A stretch of DNA of 64,000 bases from Prolixibacter bellariivorans ATCC BAA-1284 (GTDB lineage Bacteria > Bacteroidota > Bacteroidia > Bacteroidales > Prolixibacteraceae). A program made the translations under genes and the position numbers. Shown here piece by piece: positions 16,404 through 24,455 of the stretch (positions within the stretch are counted from its first letter, which is position 1; every line of letters begins with the position of its first letter). The stretch is from contig NZ_JHXO01000012.1 in the NCBI RefSeq assembly GCF_000621705.1, positions 62,001-126,000 on the forward strand. The letters run 5' to 3'. Under the pieces are notes generated by a model. That model saw only the letters and a program-made list of their open reading frames with translations, did no database searches and was not told the origin of the DNA.

Positions 16404-17531
16404 ATGAAACTGAAGCACCTTTCTACTTTGTATCTGATTGCCTTTTTGCTACTTGGCCTCTTTTCGTGTAAAAACAAACCAACGGCCAAAGAAGACAACT
16501 CCGGCCAAATTGCCGTGATGGCTTATTATGCAGGCGATGCCAATAAAATTGACCAGTATAACCTTGGCGAGGTCACACATGTTATCTACAGCTTCCTTCA
16601 TCTGAAAGGAAATGAGCTGGCCTACGACTCTCCGGAGGATAGTCTTGGTGTAGCGCATTTAGTTGCCTTAAAGGAAAAGTATCCCGATTTGAAAGTCATG
16701 GTTTCGCTTGGTGGCTGGGGCGGTTGTAAAACCTGTTCCGAAGTTTTCTCCACGCCCGAAGGACGCGAAGCATTTGCCCTTTCGGTGAAACGAATTCTGG
16801 ATAACTCCGGCGCTGACGGACTTGACCTCGACTGGGAATATCCCTCCATCGAAGGTTATCCGGGGCATCAATACCTTCCGGAAGACAAAGACAACTTTAC
16901 CGCCCTGGTAACTGCTCTAAGGAAAACACTTGGCAAAAAAGCCATCATCAGTTTTGCCGCAGGCGGTTTCCAGCAATTCCTCGAAAATTCCATTGACTGG
17001 AAAGCGGTGATGCCGGAAGTGAATTACGTGAACCTCATGTCGTATGATTTGGTTAATGGCTACAGCAAAGTAACCGGTCACCACACGCCGCTATATTCGA
17101 ACGCTTCGCAAACCGAATCGACCGATAACGCAGTGAAATACCTCGAGAAAGCGGGTGTTCCCTCCAACAAGATTGTGATTGGCGCCGCATTTTATGCCCG
17201 CGTTTGGAAAGGTGTGAAAAACGTGGATAACGGCTTGTACCAGGCCGGCATTTTCAAACAAGGCGTCGGTTATAACAAGTTCGATTCAATTCTATCGCCC
17301 CGGCAGGGTTTTAAAGCGTATTGGGACAGTGTAGCGCAGGCTCCGTACATGTATAATGCAAAAGACAGTTTGTTTGCTACGTATGACGATCCGAAATCGG
17401 TAGCCCTGAAAACCAAATACACCATCGATAATCATCTGGGTGGTATTATGTTCTGGCAGCTAGCCAACGATAAAATGAAAGACGGTTTGCTGGATGCTAT
17501 CTACAAAGCGAAAGAGACGACCGAAAAATAA
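16404..17531 (+). CDS. GH18 chitinase-type glycoside hydrolase, lipoprotein
   Basis: 375 residues. The N-terminus (MKLKHLSTLYLIAFLLLGLFSC) is a lipoprotein signal with the lipidated Cys near residue 22. A GH18 TIM barrel follows: MVSLGGWGG (SxGG motif, about 99-107), the catalytic DGLDLDWE at 138-145 with acid/base E145, and MSYDL near 212. GH18 enzymes cut beta-1,4-GlcNAc bonds with help from the substrate N-acetyl group, so chitin or chito-oligosaccharides are likely. C108 and C111 lie just after the SxGG motif. An upstream in-frame TTG (16398) is less likely than the ATG. It may act with the GlcNAc utilisation locus 14 kb away, though it is not linked to it. Confidence 0.88.
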   Translation: MKLKHLSTLYLIAFLLLGLFSCKNKPTAKEDNSGQIAVMAYYAGDANKIDQYNLGEVTHVIYSFLHLKGNELAYDSPEDSLGVAHLVALKEKYPDLKVMVSLGGWGGCKTCSEVFSTPEGREAFALSVKRILDNSGADGLDLDWEYPSIEGYPGHQYLPEDKDNFTALVTALRKTLGKKAIISFAAGGFQQFLENSIDWKAVMPEVNYVNLMSYDLVNGYSKVTGHHTPLYSNASQTESTDNAVKYLEKAGVPSNKIVIGAAFYARVWKGVKNVDNGLYQAGIFKQGVGYNKFDSILSPRQGFKAYWDSVAQAPYMYNAKDSLFATYDDPKSVALKTKYTIDNHLGGIMFWQLANDKMKDGLLDAIYKAKETTEK

Positions 17532-17554
17532 CGCTGAATTTAATTATACAAAAA

Positions 17555-17588
17555 GGAGACTGTCCAATTAGGGCGGTCTCTTTTTTTT
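17555..17588 (+). terminator. Rho-independent terminator after the chitinase gene
   Basis: GGAGACTGTCC pairs with GGCGGTCTC around an AATTAG loop (one mismatch) and runs into TTTTTTTT. Confidence 0.85.
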
Positions 17589-17677
17589 GGGACACTATGC
17601 CATAAAACAGGGCCGGCGGAATATCTCGTTTTCCTATAAAATCGGTATATTCATTATCAAACCAACCGAACCGATAC

Positions 17678-18349
17678 ATGTCCGACCATTACCGCCAACA
17701 ATACCGTATTCCTTCGGCCCGGGCCAATTGGTGGGATTACCGCAATGAGGCGGCCTATTTTATCACCATCTGTACTGCGGGAAAAACACATTATTTCGGA
17801 ACTGTCCGGAATAGGAATATGTATTTGTCGAAATTGGGAGAGATTGCCAAACACGAATGGTTACGCACACCCATGATGCGCCGTGATATGCATATCACAT
17901 TAGATGAATATATCATCATGCCCAATCATTTTCATGCAATTATCGTTATTGGGGAGAATTCGTTCAATTCCCTGTTAAAACAACAACAGGGCGATCGTAG
18001 AGACGCAATGCCTTGCGTCTCCCGCAACGAACGACACAACAAAAGAGACGCAAAGCATTGCGTCTCTACAACGTTCCAATCAGCGTCGGCACAAAACGAC
18101 GAAGGGGGTGCCAACCGATTTGGACCGCAACAAAAAAATCTGCCTTCCATTATCCGCGGATTCAAATCATCGGTGACACGGCGCGCACGACAAACACAAC
18201 CGGACTTTGCCTGGCAACCGCGTTATTACGACCATATCATCCGCGATAACAACGATTGGATGCGTATCCGTGAATACATTCAAAACAACCCGGCACAATG
18301 GGGACAAACCGATGATGATGACCACAACGAAACACCACCGCGTGTTTGA
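17678..18349 (+). CDS. REP-associated tyrosine transposase (RAYT, Y1/HUH family) carrying REP insertions
   Basis: 223 residues. It is a single-strand DNA transposase/nuclease of the IS200-like Y1 family that handles REP palindromes. Seen: YFITICT at 27-33, the HUH motif in MPNHFHAIIV (H84, H86) and the catalytic Tyr region WQPRYYDHIIR (Y183/Y184). Between HUH and Tyr, residues about 105-131 are encoded by two copies of the local REP palindrome inserted in frame (GDRRDAMPCVS and KRDAKHCVS). RAYTs are usually stable single-copy genes that mobilise nearby REPs, and more than ten similar palindromes lie in the next 8.5 kb. A chitinase terminator precedes it. Whether the insertion-bearing linker keeps activity is unknown. 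Confidence 0.85.
   Translation: MSDHYRQQYRIPSARANWWDYRNEAAYFITICTAGKTHYFGTVRNRNMYLSKLGEIAKHEWLRTPMMRRDMHITLDEYIIMPNHFHAIIVIGENSFNSLLKQQQGDRRDAMPCVSRNERHNKRDAKHCVSTTFQSASAQNDEGGANRFGPQQKNLPSIIRGFKSSVTRRARQTQPDFAWQPRYYDHIIRDNNDWMRIREYIQNNPAQWGQTDDDDHNETPPRV
17996..18022. repeat. REP palindrome, type A, inside the RAYT coding region
   Basis: Arms GAGACGCAA / TTGCGTCTC with a TGCC loop, preceded by GATCGTA. It is read in frame as part of the transposase linker. Confidence 0.85.
18044..18067. repeat. REP palindrome, type A, second copy inside the RAYT gene
   Basis: Arms AGAGACGCAA / TTGCGTCTCT with an AGCA loop, again without breaking the reading frame. Confidence 0.85.
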
Positions 18350-18377
18350 TTAACCCGTTGGCCATGAACAACGCGAT

Positions 18378-18407
18378 CGTAGAGACGTAGCAATGCTACG
18401 TCTCTAC
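18378..18407. repeat. REP palindrome, type B
   Basis: Arms GTAGAGACGTAG / CTACGTCTCTAC with a CAATG loop, preceded by GCGATC. It lies 28 bases after the RAYT stop, the usual REP position near its transposase. Confidence 0.85.
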
Positions 18408-18436
18408 CACCCCATCAATATAACGTTGTAACAACA

Positions 18437-18463
18437 AAAAAGCCCCGCAACAACGGGGCTTTT
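18437..18463. terminator. Bidirectional terminator
   Basis: AGCCCCG pairs with CGGGGCT around CAACAA. An A-run precedes it and a T-run follows, so it can serve the converging genes on both sides. Confidence 0.85.
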
Positions 18464-18471
18464 CTTTGGGG

Positions 18472-19392
18472 CTAATTTTTGGCGAGGGTAATGGTGAGTT
18501 TGGTTGTTTCGCCGGAATTGACGGCGACATCCAACAATTGTTCGGCGTAACCGTACTTCGATACCTTCATCTGGTAATTCCCGGGCGTCATTGATTTGAT
18601 CCGGAAACCACCCTTTTCGGCGCTCTTCTTCGTCACCGGTGCATGGCCATTCACCGGCAACAGCATCAGTTCGATGTTAGCTCCCGTTACCGGTACCAGG
18701 GTTTCCGCCTCAACCACTTCGCCTTTCACCGACACAATCTCGGTGCGCGTATCGAGCACCATCCGGGCTCCGCGATACCCTACATAAAAATCAGGTTCCG
18801 CCTGCCGAATCATATCCACCAACGTATCGATCTGCTTCAGCGCCTCGTCGGTTTCGTCGAACAACCGGTCACACTCCGACGACTGGTCCTGTCGTTCATT
18901 CACCACCGTCCGTTTCACCGGGATAGCTTTGGCAAATGCTTCGATAGCGTCGTTCAACGCAGTTTGCGTTTCGGCTGTGATACCAAACGGCGCCAACTGC
19001 TCCAGCAACGGCTCTGCGAGGTTATACAAATTCCGCGAACTGTCACGGACTGTTGCATCTGCTCCCCTCTTCAGGGTGCTTTCGGTGAAATACGCCTCCT
19101 TCAGCAACGTCGGTAGTTGGTTCTGACGGGCGTACGCCACCAACCGGGTCGACGTATCATACGCCAGTGTTCCCACCTGCTGCTTCAGCACATTCTTCTC
19201 GTCGGAAATACCGGTGATATTCCCCGATTGATTCGCTGAAAAGGCTAACAACCTCGGAATGTTCTCACTCAACGTGGTTTTGTACGTCGAATAATTCGGC
19301 AGGCCCGATACCTTGCCCTCATTAGCCGTCAGGTAATCATTCGTTACCTGGTACGACTTCAGTTTAGATAATTTTCTTTGATTCATAATCAT
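18472..19392 (-). CDS. Hypothetical helical protein with C-terminal carboxypeptidase-regulatory-like domain
   Basis: 306 residues. Residues 1-205 are predicted helical, without signal peptide or membrane segment, and contain a QDQSSECDRLFDETDEAL stretch. Residues about 220-305 form a carboxypeptidase-regulatory-like or PEGA-like beta-sandwich (VSVKGEVVEAETLVPVTGAN, then GGFRIKSMTPGNYQMKVSKYG, then INSGETTKLT-like ending). This layout occurs in Bacteroidota proteins of unknown role. The two in-frame ATGs at the start (19392 and 19386) cannot be separated. It converges on the RAYT across a strong terminator. It may be a structural or surface-linked protein despite lacking an obvious export signal (inference). 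Confidence 0.75.
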   Translation of the reverse strand: MIMNQRKLSKLKSYQVTNDYLTANEGKVSGLPNYSTYKTTLSENIPRLLAFSANQSGNITGISDEKNVLKQQVGTLAYDTSTRLVAYARQNQLPTLLKEAYFTESTLKRGADATVRDSSRNLYNLAEPLLEQLAPFGITAETQTALNDAIEAFAKAIPVKRTVVNERQDQSSECDRLFDETDEALKQIDTLVDMIRQAEPDFYVGYRGARMVLDTRTEIVSVKGEVVEAETLVPVTGANIELMLLPVNGHAPVTKKSAEKGGFRIKSMTPGNYQMKVSKYGYAEQLLDVAVNSGETTKLTITLAKN

Positions 19393-19860
19393 CCAAGTTA
19401 AATCGAGTTAATAAATAATTGTATAATAGATGACAAACATCTATCCATCCGTCAAGCCGATACGACACAGCATACCCTGACACACATACCTCTTCCATCT
19501 CTTAATTACGCTGTATTTAAGTCATTTATCGGGAGAAAATCCGTCCGAAGGAACGGATCTTTGTCTTCTTAAACGGCAAGCTAAAAAGGTTTATTGTCTG
19601 CTGATTTTCAAAAACCTTATCCATATCCAAAATAGTAACCCGAAATTTAGCTTTTCATTCGTCCCTATCCCCCAAAAACAAAGGGATAAAAGCTATCACA
19701 CTTTTGTAAATATTTTTTCAATATTTTTTTCAAAAACAATACAAGAACTCAACAACAGCTAGTTACATCGAATGAAAAACAGACAATATTTATTAAAACA
19801 AACACCAACACCATTCATAAAACTGCCTTACACAGCCTATCCAAATCAAAACGGCCATGG
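19393..19860. other. AT-rich intergenic stretch
   Basis: About 470 bases with no convincing gene on either strand. It contains A/T-rich runs around 19705-19735 that may belong to the promoter of the minus-strand gene to the left, but no clear TAnnTTTG box was fixed. Confidence 0.4.
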
Positions 19861-20052
19861 ATACGCACGGTTCCCCCTCTTATTCATAAACCAAAATCCA
19901 TTTCATTATTTGTGGCGGGATATAAATCGGCGGTGGTAACACAATTTGATAACCTGATTGACAAACAAAAATTACCGGCTAACAAATTCAACAAACAGGC
20001 AATTGATGAAATGTTTGACCGGAAGACCCGGATGAGTTTGATTGAACCATGA
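19861..20052 (+). pseudogene. Probable RAYT/Y1 transposase remnant
   Basis: An open stretch of about 63 codons with no good start reads in part FVAGYKSAVVTQFDNLIDKQ followed by KLPANKFNKQ. The GYKSAVTTQ...LIDKQ..P..KFNK pattern is known from the middle of one RAYT subgroup, just before the catalytic-Tyr segment. Here the HUH part and the YHDHIIR part are both missing, and the frame ends in a hairpin. I therefore call it a truncated transposase gene. The assignment rests on pattern recall of a short segment. Confidence 0.5.
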
Positions 20053-20090
20053 AATTGGCTGCTTGCCGAAAGCAGCCTATTTCATGGTTC
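20044..20090. repeat. Long near-perfect hairpin
   Basis: GAACCATGAAAT (20044-20055) pairs with ATTTCATGGTTC (20079-20090) and GGCTGCT (20057-20063) with AGCAGCC (20071-20077), with one T:T mismatch and a 7-base loop. It holds the stop codon of the transposase remnant and could be a terminator or the end structure of a lost mobile element. Confidence 0.8.
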
Positions 20091-20110
20091 GAATACCAAT
20101 TTATGACAAA

Positions 20111-20776
20111 TTAATTCTTGTCATAAATCCTCAGAGGAATATCTTTAAAAGTGCCTTCTGCTTTTCCTGACGAATCCCCGTTTAAGTTAGTGCCGGGAAA
20201 CGAAAATGATCCGGAAACTCTCGCTTCCGTATAGCCGGTTTCTCCATCCGCCTGACCGTCATGATGCGTACCAATTTCAATCTTTTGCAGTGTCAGGGTA
20301 CCACCACCGGAAGAACGCACATCTTTAGTACCCCAAAGCGGATCACCCGAGTCAAAATTTGCCGTCACGACCCCGGAAGCAACTTTGTCGCAATTATCGG
20401 TATGTGTTCCTGATTGACAATCTAATAACACGCCGTAATCAATCATCGGATAGGTTCCTTCATGCAGGTCTCCATCTGTGATCATCTCCAGGACAATCAT
20501 GTTTTCATGCCCCTGGGGTACGTCTTCGTTCATTCCTTGAAGGGTTAACGAATTGTGCTTCTCGGTTCCCGGTTTATATTCGAATACGGCTTCGTTCTGA
20601 TCGGAAACACAGGTTACATCTTCACCGCGTGCGGTAAATTTAATTTCTCCATAATTATCCTCCCCATAAGAAGTTGGAGAAGAATTCTTTGAACAACTGG
20701 TCTGAAAGAAAGGGATTGCAACGATCGAAGAAAACAATAAAACTTTTCCAATTTTAATTTCTGAACCTAACATCAT
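20111..20776 (-). CDS. Hypothetical lipoprotein
   Basis: 221 residues. The N-terminal hydrophobic segment ends FFQTSC, giving a lipobox Cys near residue 28, so the product should be anchored in the inner or outer membrane. The mature part is rich in Gly, Asp and Thr with predicted beta-strands (GEIKFTARGEDVTC, GGGTLTLQKIEIG, ARVSGSFSFPGT). It has Cys residues at about 57, 119 and 129 that could form a disulfide. The closing SGKAEGTFKDIPLRIYDKN looks like the last strands of a beta-sandwich. No family is recognised. Flanked by the long hairpin downstream and by REP-rich sequence upstream; it appears to be a single-gene unit. Confidence 0.75.
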   Translation of the reverse strand: MMLGSEIKIGKVLLFSSIVAIPFFQTSCSKNSSPTSYGEDNYGEIKFTARGEDVTCVSDQNEAVFEYKPGTEKHNSLTLQGMNEDVPQGHENMIVLEMITDGDLHEGTYPMIDYGVLLDCQSGTHTDNCDKVASGVVTANFDSGDPLWGTKDVRSSGGGTLTLQKIEIGTHHDGQADGETGYTEARVSGSFSFPGTNLNGDSSGKAEGTFKDIPLRIYDKN

Positions 20777-21000
20777 GTCACTTCTAGCTTTTTGATTAAG
20801 AATTAATTATTATTAAAAATAGGTTTTCCTTGTCGTCAATGAACTCAAACAGTTTGACGTTATTGCTATGGATAAGGTTGCCTGGATAGAAAAATTTTCT
20901 TCAAAGATTTTTATTTGGCAGAGAGATAAAAAAGGTTGCTACAATATTGCAACCTCTAAAATGACAAAATTGATTTGGCAGCAACTCCGAACAACGCGCC

Positions 21001-21028
21001 CGTAGAGACGCAATGCTTTGCCTCTCCT
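21001..21028. repeat. REP palindrome, type A, degenerate
   Basis: CGTAGAGACGCAATGC is intact but the right arm is altered (TTTGCCTCTCC). The following bases match the composite repeat seen ahead of the genes at 22.5 and 23.7 kb. Confidence 0.7.
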
Positions 21029-21120
21029 CTGTTTGAATCATCATTATGCAAATGAAAAACCACCGCCCCAATCTGCGTAATCTGGTGAATCTGCGTAATG
21101 CCGGCCATGAACGATGCGAT

Positions 21121-21150
21121 CGTAGAGACGTAGCAATGCTACGTCTCTAC
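21121..21150. repeat. REP palindrome, type B
   Basis: Identical arms to the type B copy next to the RAYT, preceded by the same GATGCGAT. Confidence 0.85.
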
Positions 21151-21222
21151 CAACAGCGCAGCCATTTCAATCCCAGTTCTGAAAAACATGAAATGCCCGC
21201 GACAGGGATTCATTCATTTTGT

Positions 21223-21230
21223 TAAATTTG
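21223..21230 (+). promoter_or_regulatory. -7 promoter box TAAATTTG
   Basis: Exact match to the Bacteroidota TAnnTTTG box, 42 bases before the ATG of the next gene. The surrounding 50 bases recur almost unchanged before the gene at 22481. Confidence 0.65.
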
Positions 21231-21271
21231 AAAACATATGCTTTGTAAGGACCACAGACAACCCCAATATA

Positions 21272-21817
21272 ATGAGTAAAAAATACCGAAAACAAAAAGA
21301 ACCGCCCTTCTGGTTGGTAATTACTATTGTACTTTTCCTGCTTGCCGGGATACTTACATCTGTTATTGGAATAAAGAAAATTGAGAACTACGACCACCCC
21401 TATCTATTTGGATTCATATTTGGAGGAATTGGAGCTATTCTGGGAATCATAACCGCTTTAAAATTGAAGCCCTTCATTGCAGTAAACAGAAGACTAAAAA
21501 ACCAATATTTGCCAACAATAATGTTTATAGCTGTCGGTTATTTTGGTATTGTTCTGTTGATGGGTTCATTGCTTAACCAACATCTATCGGTCGTCGAGCA
21601 TCGCGGCCGTTACCAGGTAGTCAACAAAATAAGAAGAGAGGCTCACTTCAGAAGCCCGGAGGTTAATTCCCTGTATGTAAATATCAATGGAACTACACGG
21701 CGACTACAATGCAAACACGAGTATTTCAACCAGATACATATCGGTCAGAAAATTGATTTGTGGATGTATAAAAGCAAACTAGGATTCGATTATATCAAGT
21801 TGCCTTTCGACCATTAA
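21272..21817 (+). CDS. Membrane protein of unknown function
   Basis: 181 residues. The ATG at 21272 (MSKKYRKQKEPPFW) is preferred to the upstream ATG because the -7 box lies between them. Three membrane segments are visible: about residues 15-34 (LVITIVLFLLAGILTSVIG), 44-64 (GFIFGGIGAILGIITAL) and 80-101 (IMFIAVGYFGIVLLMGSLL). A soluble C-terminal domain of about 80 residues follows, with RRLQCKHEYFNQIHIGQKID and a positive inside-type pattern. No family is recognised. It lies among REP elements as a single gene with its own promoter, and its base composition is more AT-rich than the metabolic genes to the left. Confidence 0.75.
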   Translation: MSKKYRKQKEPPFWLVITIVLFLLAGILTSVIGIKKIENYDHPYLFGFIFGGIGAILGIITALKLKPFIAVNRRLKNQYLPTIMFIAVGYFGIVLLMGSLLNQHLSVVEHRGRYQVVNKIRREAHFRSPEVNSLYVNINGTTRRLQCKHEYFNQIHIGQKIDLWMYKSKLGFDYIKLPFDH

Positions 21818-21949
21818 TCCTGAACTCAAACAATCCCCAACCCTATTCCCGAACCACGATGACGCAGATGATTGGATTACCCGGATGAAGAAGCACACAC
21901 AAGCGGCACCATCCCTAAACGATTCGGCAGCACCGCCGAACAGCGCGCT

Positions 21950-21975
21950 CGTAGAGACGCAATGCTTGCGTCTCC
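21950..21975. repeat. REP palindrome, type A
   Basis: GTAGAGACGCAATGCTTGCGTCTCC: arms GAGACGCAA / TTGCGTCTC overlapping in a tight loop. Confidence 0.8.
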
Positions 21976-22021
21976 AGCAACGACCATTCAATTATTCCCG
22001 GCCTCGAACATGGAAATATTT

Positions 22022-22046
22022 GAGACGCGATGAATCGCGTCTCTAC
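22022..22046. repeat. REP palindrome, variant C
   Basis: Arms GAGACGCGAT / ATCGCGTCTC with a GA loop. Both arms carry compensating changes relative to type A, so the hairpin is kept while the sequence differs. Confidence 0.8.
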
Positions 22047-22320
22047 CAACAGCGCAGCCATTTCAATCCAACAACAACGTAACACGGTAATTTCCATTCA
22101 AACAATCCCAAACCAATTCCCGAACCACGATTACACAGATGATTGGATTACCCGGATGAAGAAACACACATAAGCGGCACCATTCCCATTAATTTGCAGC
22201 ACTCCCGAACAAAGAGCTCGTAGAGACGCAATGCCTTGCGTCTCTTTGTTTTAATCATCATGACGCAAATGAAAAACCACCGCCCCCAATCTGCGTAATC
22301 AGCGTAATACCGGTTTTGAT
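22041..22320 (+). repeat. About 280-bp direct repeat, left copy
   Basis: From CTCTACCAACAGCGCAGCC onward this matches the copy starting at 23254, almost base for base over the first 100 bases and with scattered changes after. It contains a type A REP. The two copies flank the gene at 22481-23050. Confidence 0.75.
22219..22245. repeat. REP palindrome, type A
   Basis: Arms AGAGACGCAA / TTGCGTCTCT with a TGCC loop, inside the left direct repeat. Confidence 0.85.
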
Positions 22321-22348
22321 AATTAATGCCGGCCATGAACGATGCGAT

Positions 22349-22378
22349 CGTAGAGACGTAGCAATGCTACGTCTCTAC
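22349..22378. repeat. REP palindrome, type B
   Basis: Same arms and preceding GATGCGAT as the copy at 21121; the sequence stays alike up to the -7 box of the next gene. Confidence 0.85.
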
Positions 22379-22450
22379 CAACAGCGCCACCATTCCAAAC
22401 CACATTCTGAAAAACATGTAATGCCCGCGACAAGGATTCATTCATTTTGT

Positions 22451-22458
22451 TAAATTTG
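22451..22458 (+). promoter_or_regulatory. -7 promoter box TAAATTTG
   Basis: Second occurrence of the CATTCATTTTGTTAAATTTG segment, here 23-29 bases before the candidate start codons of the following gene. Confidence 0.65.
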
Positions 22459-22480
22459 ATAACAATCAACCTACTAAGAC

Positions 22481-23050
22481 ATGGGCATGACCTTATCCAA
22501 TAAAACCCTCATATTAATTCTCCTATCTGTACTTCCGGTGTCACTGTTGGGACAAACAACCTTGCAATACAGAAACGAAGAAGTTAAAGTCATTAATCAG
22601 TTATTATACCAAATCATTGACGGAGAGAGAATACAGAGCTTCAATAAGACAGACAGTACTTTAGTGATTTATTTCAACACCACATTACAATCCGGACTTG
22701 ACAAAGAGCCATTGCTCAATGACAATTATAAATCGAACGCATTAATTAAAAAATTAAATGGCGTAGGATTACCGCCAAGACAGATTACGACATCCAAAAT
22801 TGAGAGAATAAAAGGACTTGAAATCATATTCGAAGAAAATCCGAATGATACTGATCTGAATTATTCTTCAAACAGGATTATTGGCACGCTTGATATTTCC
22901 AGAATCAGTTTTAACAAAGAACTGACCAAAGGATATTTCTACTACAGTGTTTATTGTGGAGAAGATTGTGGCTGGGGAGGTTTGTTGGAAATTGAAAAGA
23001 AAAATGAAACCTGGGAGATTACAAAATATCTATACTCATGGGTTTCATAA
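22481..23050 (+). CDS. Secreted hypothetical protein
   Basis: 189 residues, with an ATG two codons later (22487) as the alternative start. A signal peptide is clear (NKTLILILLSVLPVSLLGQ, cut near residue 25). The mature part contains DISRISFNKELTKGYFYYSVYC, GEDCGWGG and a C-terminal KKNETWEITKYLYSWVS. The ISFNKxxTKxxFYYSxYCGxxCG pattern followed by a Lys/Trp tail is one I recall from a Bacteroidota secreted family of unknown function, with two conserved Cys (about 160 and 164). The gene lies between two about 280-bp direct repeats and behind a promoter segment shared with the gene at 21272, so it could be gained or lost by recombination. Confidence 0.75.
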   Translation: MGMTLSNKTLILILLSVLPVSLLGQTTLQYRNEEVKVINQLLYQIIDGERIQSFNKTDSTLVIYFNTTLQSGLDKEPLLNDNYKSNALIKKLNGVGLPPRQITTSKIERIKGLEIIFEENPNDTDLNYSSNRIIGTLDISRISFNKELTKGYFYYSVYCGEDCGWGGLLEIEKKNETWEITKYLYSWVS

Positions 23051-23230
23051 AATATGAATCATCACGCATCAGCGGAGACGCAACACATCACGTCTACCCC
23101 TGTCTGAACCACAATTACGCAGATGATTGGATTACCCGGATGAAGAAACACACACAAGCGGCACCATCCCCAAATGATTTGGCAGAAGCTCCGAATATGG
23201 CGATTGTATGCCGGACATGAACAATGCGAT

Positions 23231-23260
23231 CGTAGAGACGTAGCATTGCTACGTCTCTAC
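23231..23260. repeat. REP palindrome, type B
   Basis: As other type B copies but with a CATTG loop. It lies at the left edge of the right direct repeat. Confidence 0.85.
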
Positions 23261-23533
23261 CAACAGCGCAGCCATTCCAATCCAACAACAACGTAACACG
23301 GTAATTTCCATTCAAACAATCCCAAACCAATTCCCGAACCACGATAACGCAGATTCATGGATTACCCGGATAAAGAAACACACATAAGCGGCACCACCCC
23401 AATGATTTTACAGCATCTCCGAACAAAGCTCCCGTAGAGACGCAATGCCTTGCGTCTCTCTTGTTTGAATCATCATGACGTAAATGAAAAACCACTGCCC
23501 TCAATCTGCGTAATCTGGTTAATCAGCGTAATC
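23254..23533 (+). repeat. About 280-bp direct repeat, right copy
   Basis: Partner of the repeat at 22041. Spacing between copies is 1213 bases, which covers one complete gene with its promoter. Confidence 0.75.
23433..23459. repeat. REP palindrome, type A
   Basis: Arms AGAGACGCAA / TTGCGTCTCT with a TGCC loop, matching the copy at 22219 inside the left direct repeat. Confidence 0.85.
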
Positions 23534-23620
23534 CCGGTTCAGACAATTTTCCCATCCTGCCCTTTCTTATGTTGTTGATAAAAAATTGAAATGCAAGAAG
23601 AAAGGATAAATCCAGTTTGT

Positions 23621-23628
23621 TAAATTTA
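23621..23628 (+). promoter_or_regulatory. Probable -7 box TAAATTTA
   Basis: GTTTGTTAAATTTA resembles the boxes before the two preceding genes but has A in place of the last G. It lies 31 bases before the next ATG. Confidence 0.5.
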
Positions 23629-23659
23629 GGACACGATAAAAGATCAAGTTCATAAAAAT

Positions 23660-24406
23660 ATGCGACTACTAAATAAAGAAGAGAAGGAACTATGTAAACG
23701 TATCCTCGAAGGAGATGGAAATAATAATTTCATTGGCAATTTATTATATAGTAAACTTTCTGGAGTAACAATTTCAGTTACACGAGAGACACAGGAAGTC
23801 AAAGTTCTAATTGACAGAAAAAGCGATGATCCATCAGAAGTGTTAAAAAATGACATGCCGAGAATAAAAGAGATAACAGTGTTGTTGTTAAACGTTGTTA
23901 ACTTAATAAAGCTCTTAGAGAAAGAGAATTATATAATGCTTTTACAAGTAAGTTCAACACCTTCTAATAAAACTACAACTTTCGGACAAGGAATAGCTGA
24001 TTCTGTAAAAACATGCATGGAATTTCCTGATCCCGCAATATCAGAATTATTAATTGAATATGTTGACAAAGAAATTTTTGTAACTGAAGAGTTTCGACAA
24101 TTTTGTGCAAATAAGTATATATCAAGAGACGAACAAAGATTTCGCAAACAGATCTCCAAGACGAACTTCGCATTGAGCCTTACAATTATCGCGCTATTCA
24201 TAAATACATCATTAAGTGTATTCCCCTTATTAACAGGAAAAGAAAAAAATAGACGAGTACAAACTGATAGTTTGAAACTTGAATTAGAACAAATTAAATC
24301 ACTCATTGAAAATTTCAAAAAGCAAAGCAATCAAAATGCAGTAAAACTATCAGAAGAACTAACAAAACTGGATGCAACACGAACAAACTATAAAGCAAAA
24401 GAGTAG
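23660..24406 (+). CDS. Single-pass membrane protein with C-terminal coiled coil
   Basis: 248 residues, not recognised. Residues 1-165 look like a soluble mixed alpha/beta domain, with KEEKELCKRILEGDG at the start and a Lys/Glu-rich surface. A membrane helix spans about 169-191 (ALSLTIIALFINTSLSVFPLL), followed by a coiled coil (SLKLELEQIKSLIENFKKQ, then LSEELTKLD). The gene is markedly more AT-rich than the metabolic genes in the window, suggesting acquisition. The next gene begins 49 bases downstream on the same strand, so the two may be cotranscribed. A soluble sensor domain plus membrane helix is a layout seen in defence or signalling proteins, but no motif proves it. Confidence 0.7.
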   Translation: MRLLNKEEKELCKRILEGDGNNNFIGNLLYSKLSGVTISVTRETQEVKVLIDRKSDDPSEVLKNDMPRIKEITVLLLNVVNLIKLLEKENYIMLLQVSSTPSNKTTTFGQGIADSVKTCMEFPDPAISELLIEYVDKEIFVTEEFRQFCANKYISRDEQRFRKQISKTNFALSLTIIALFINTSLSVFPLLTGKEKNRRVQTDSLKLELEQIKSLIENFKKQSNQNAVKLSEELTKLDATRTNYKAKE

Positions 24407-24455
24407 TAGTTGAGCCAATTGAATAATTAATCAAAATCTTCAAACAAAAATCAAG

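Noticed and set aside
23071-23098. A further REP copy
   Set aside because: GGAGACGCAACACATCACGTCTACC keeps only part of the stem; too degenerate to list as a copy.
21830-23540. Integron-like cassette array with attC sites
   Set aside because: The recurrent palindromes are REPs matching the nearby RAYT; no integrase or attC core (RYYYAAC/GTTRRRY pair) was seen.
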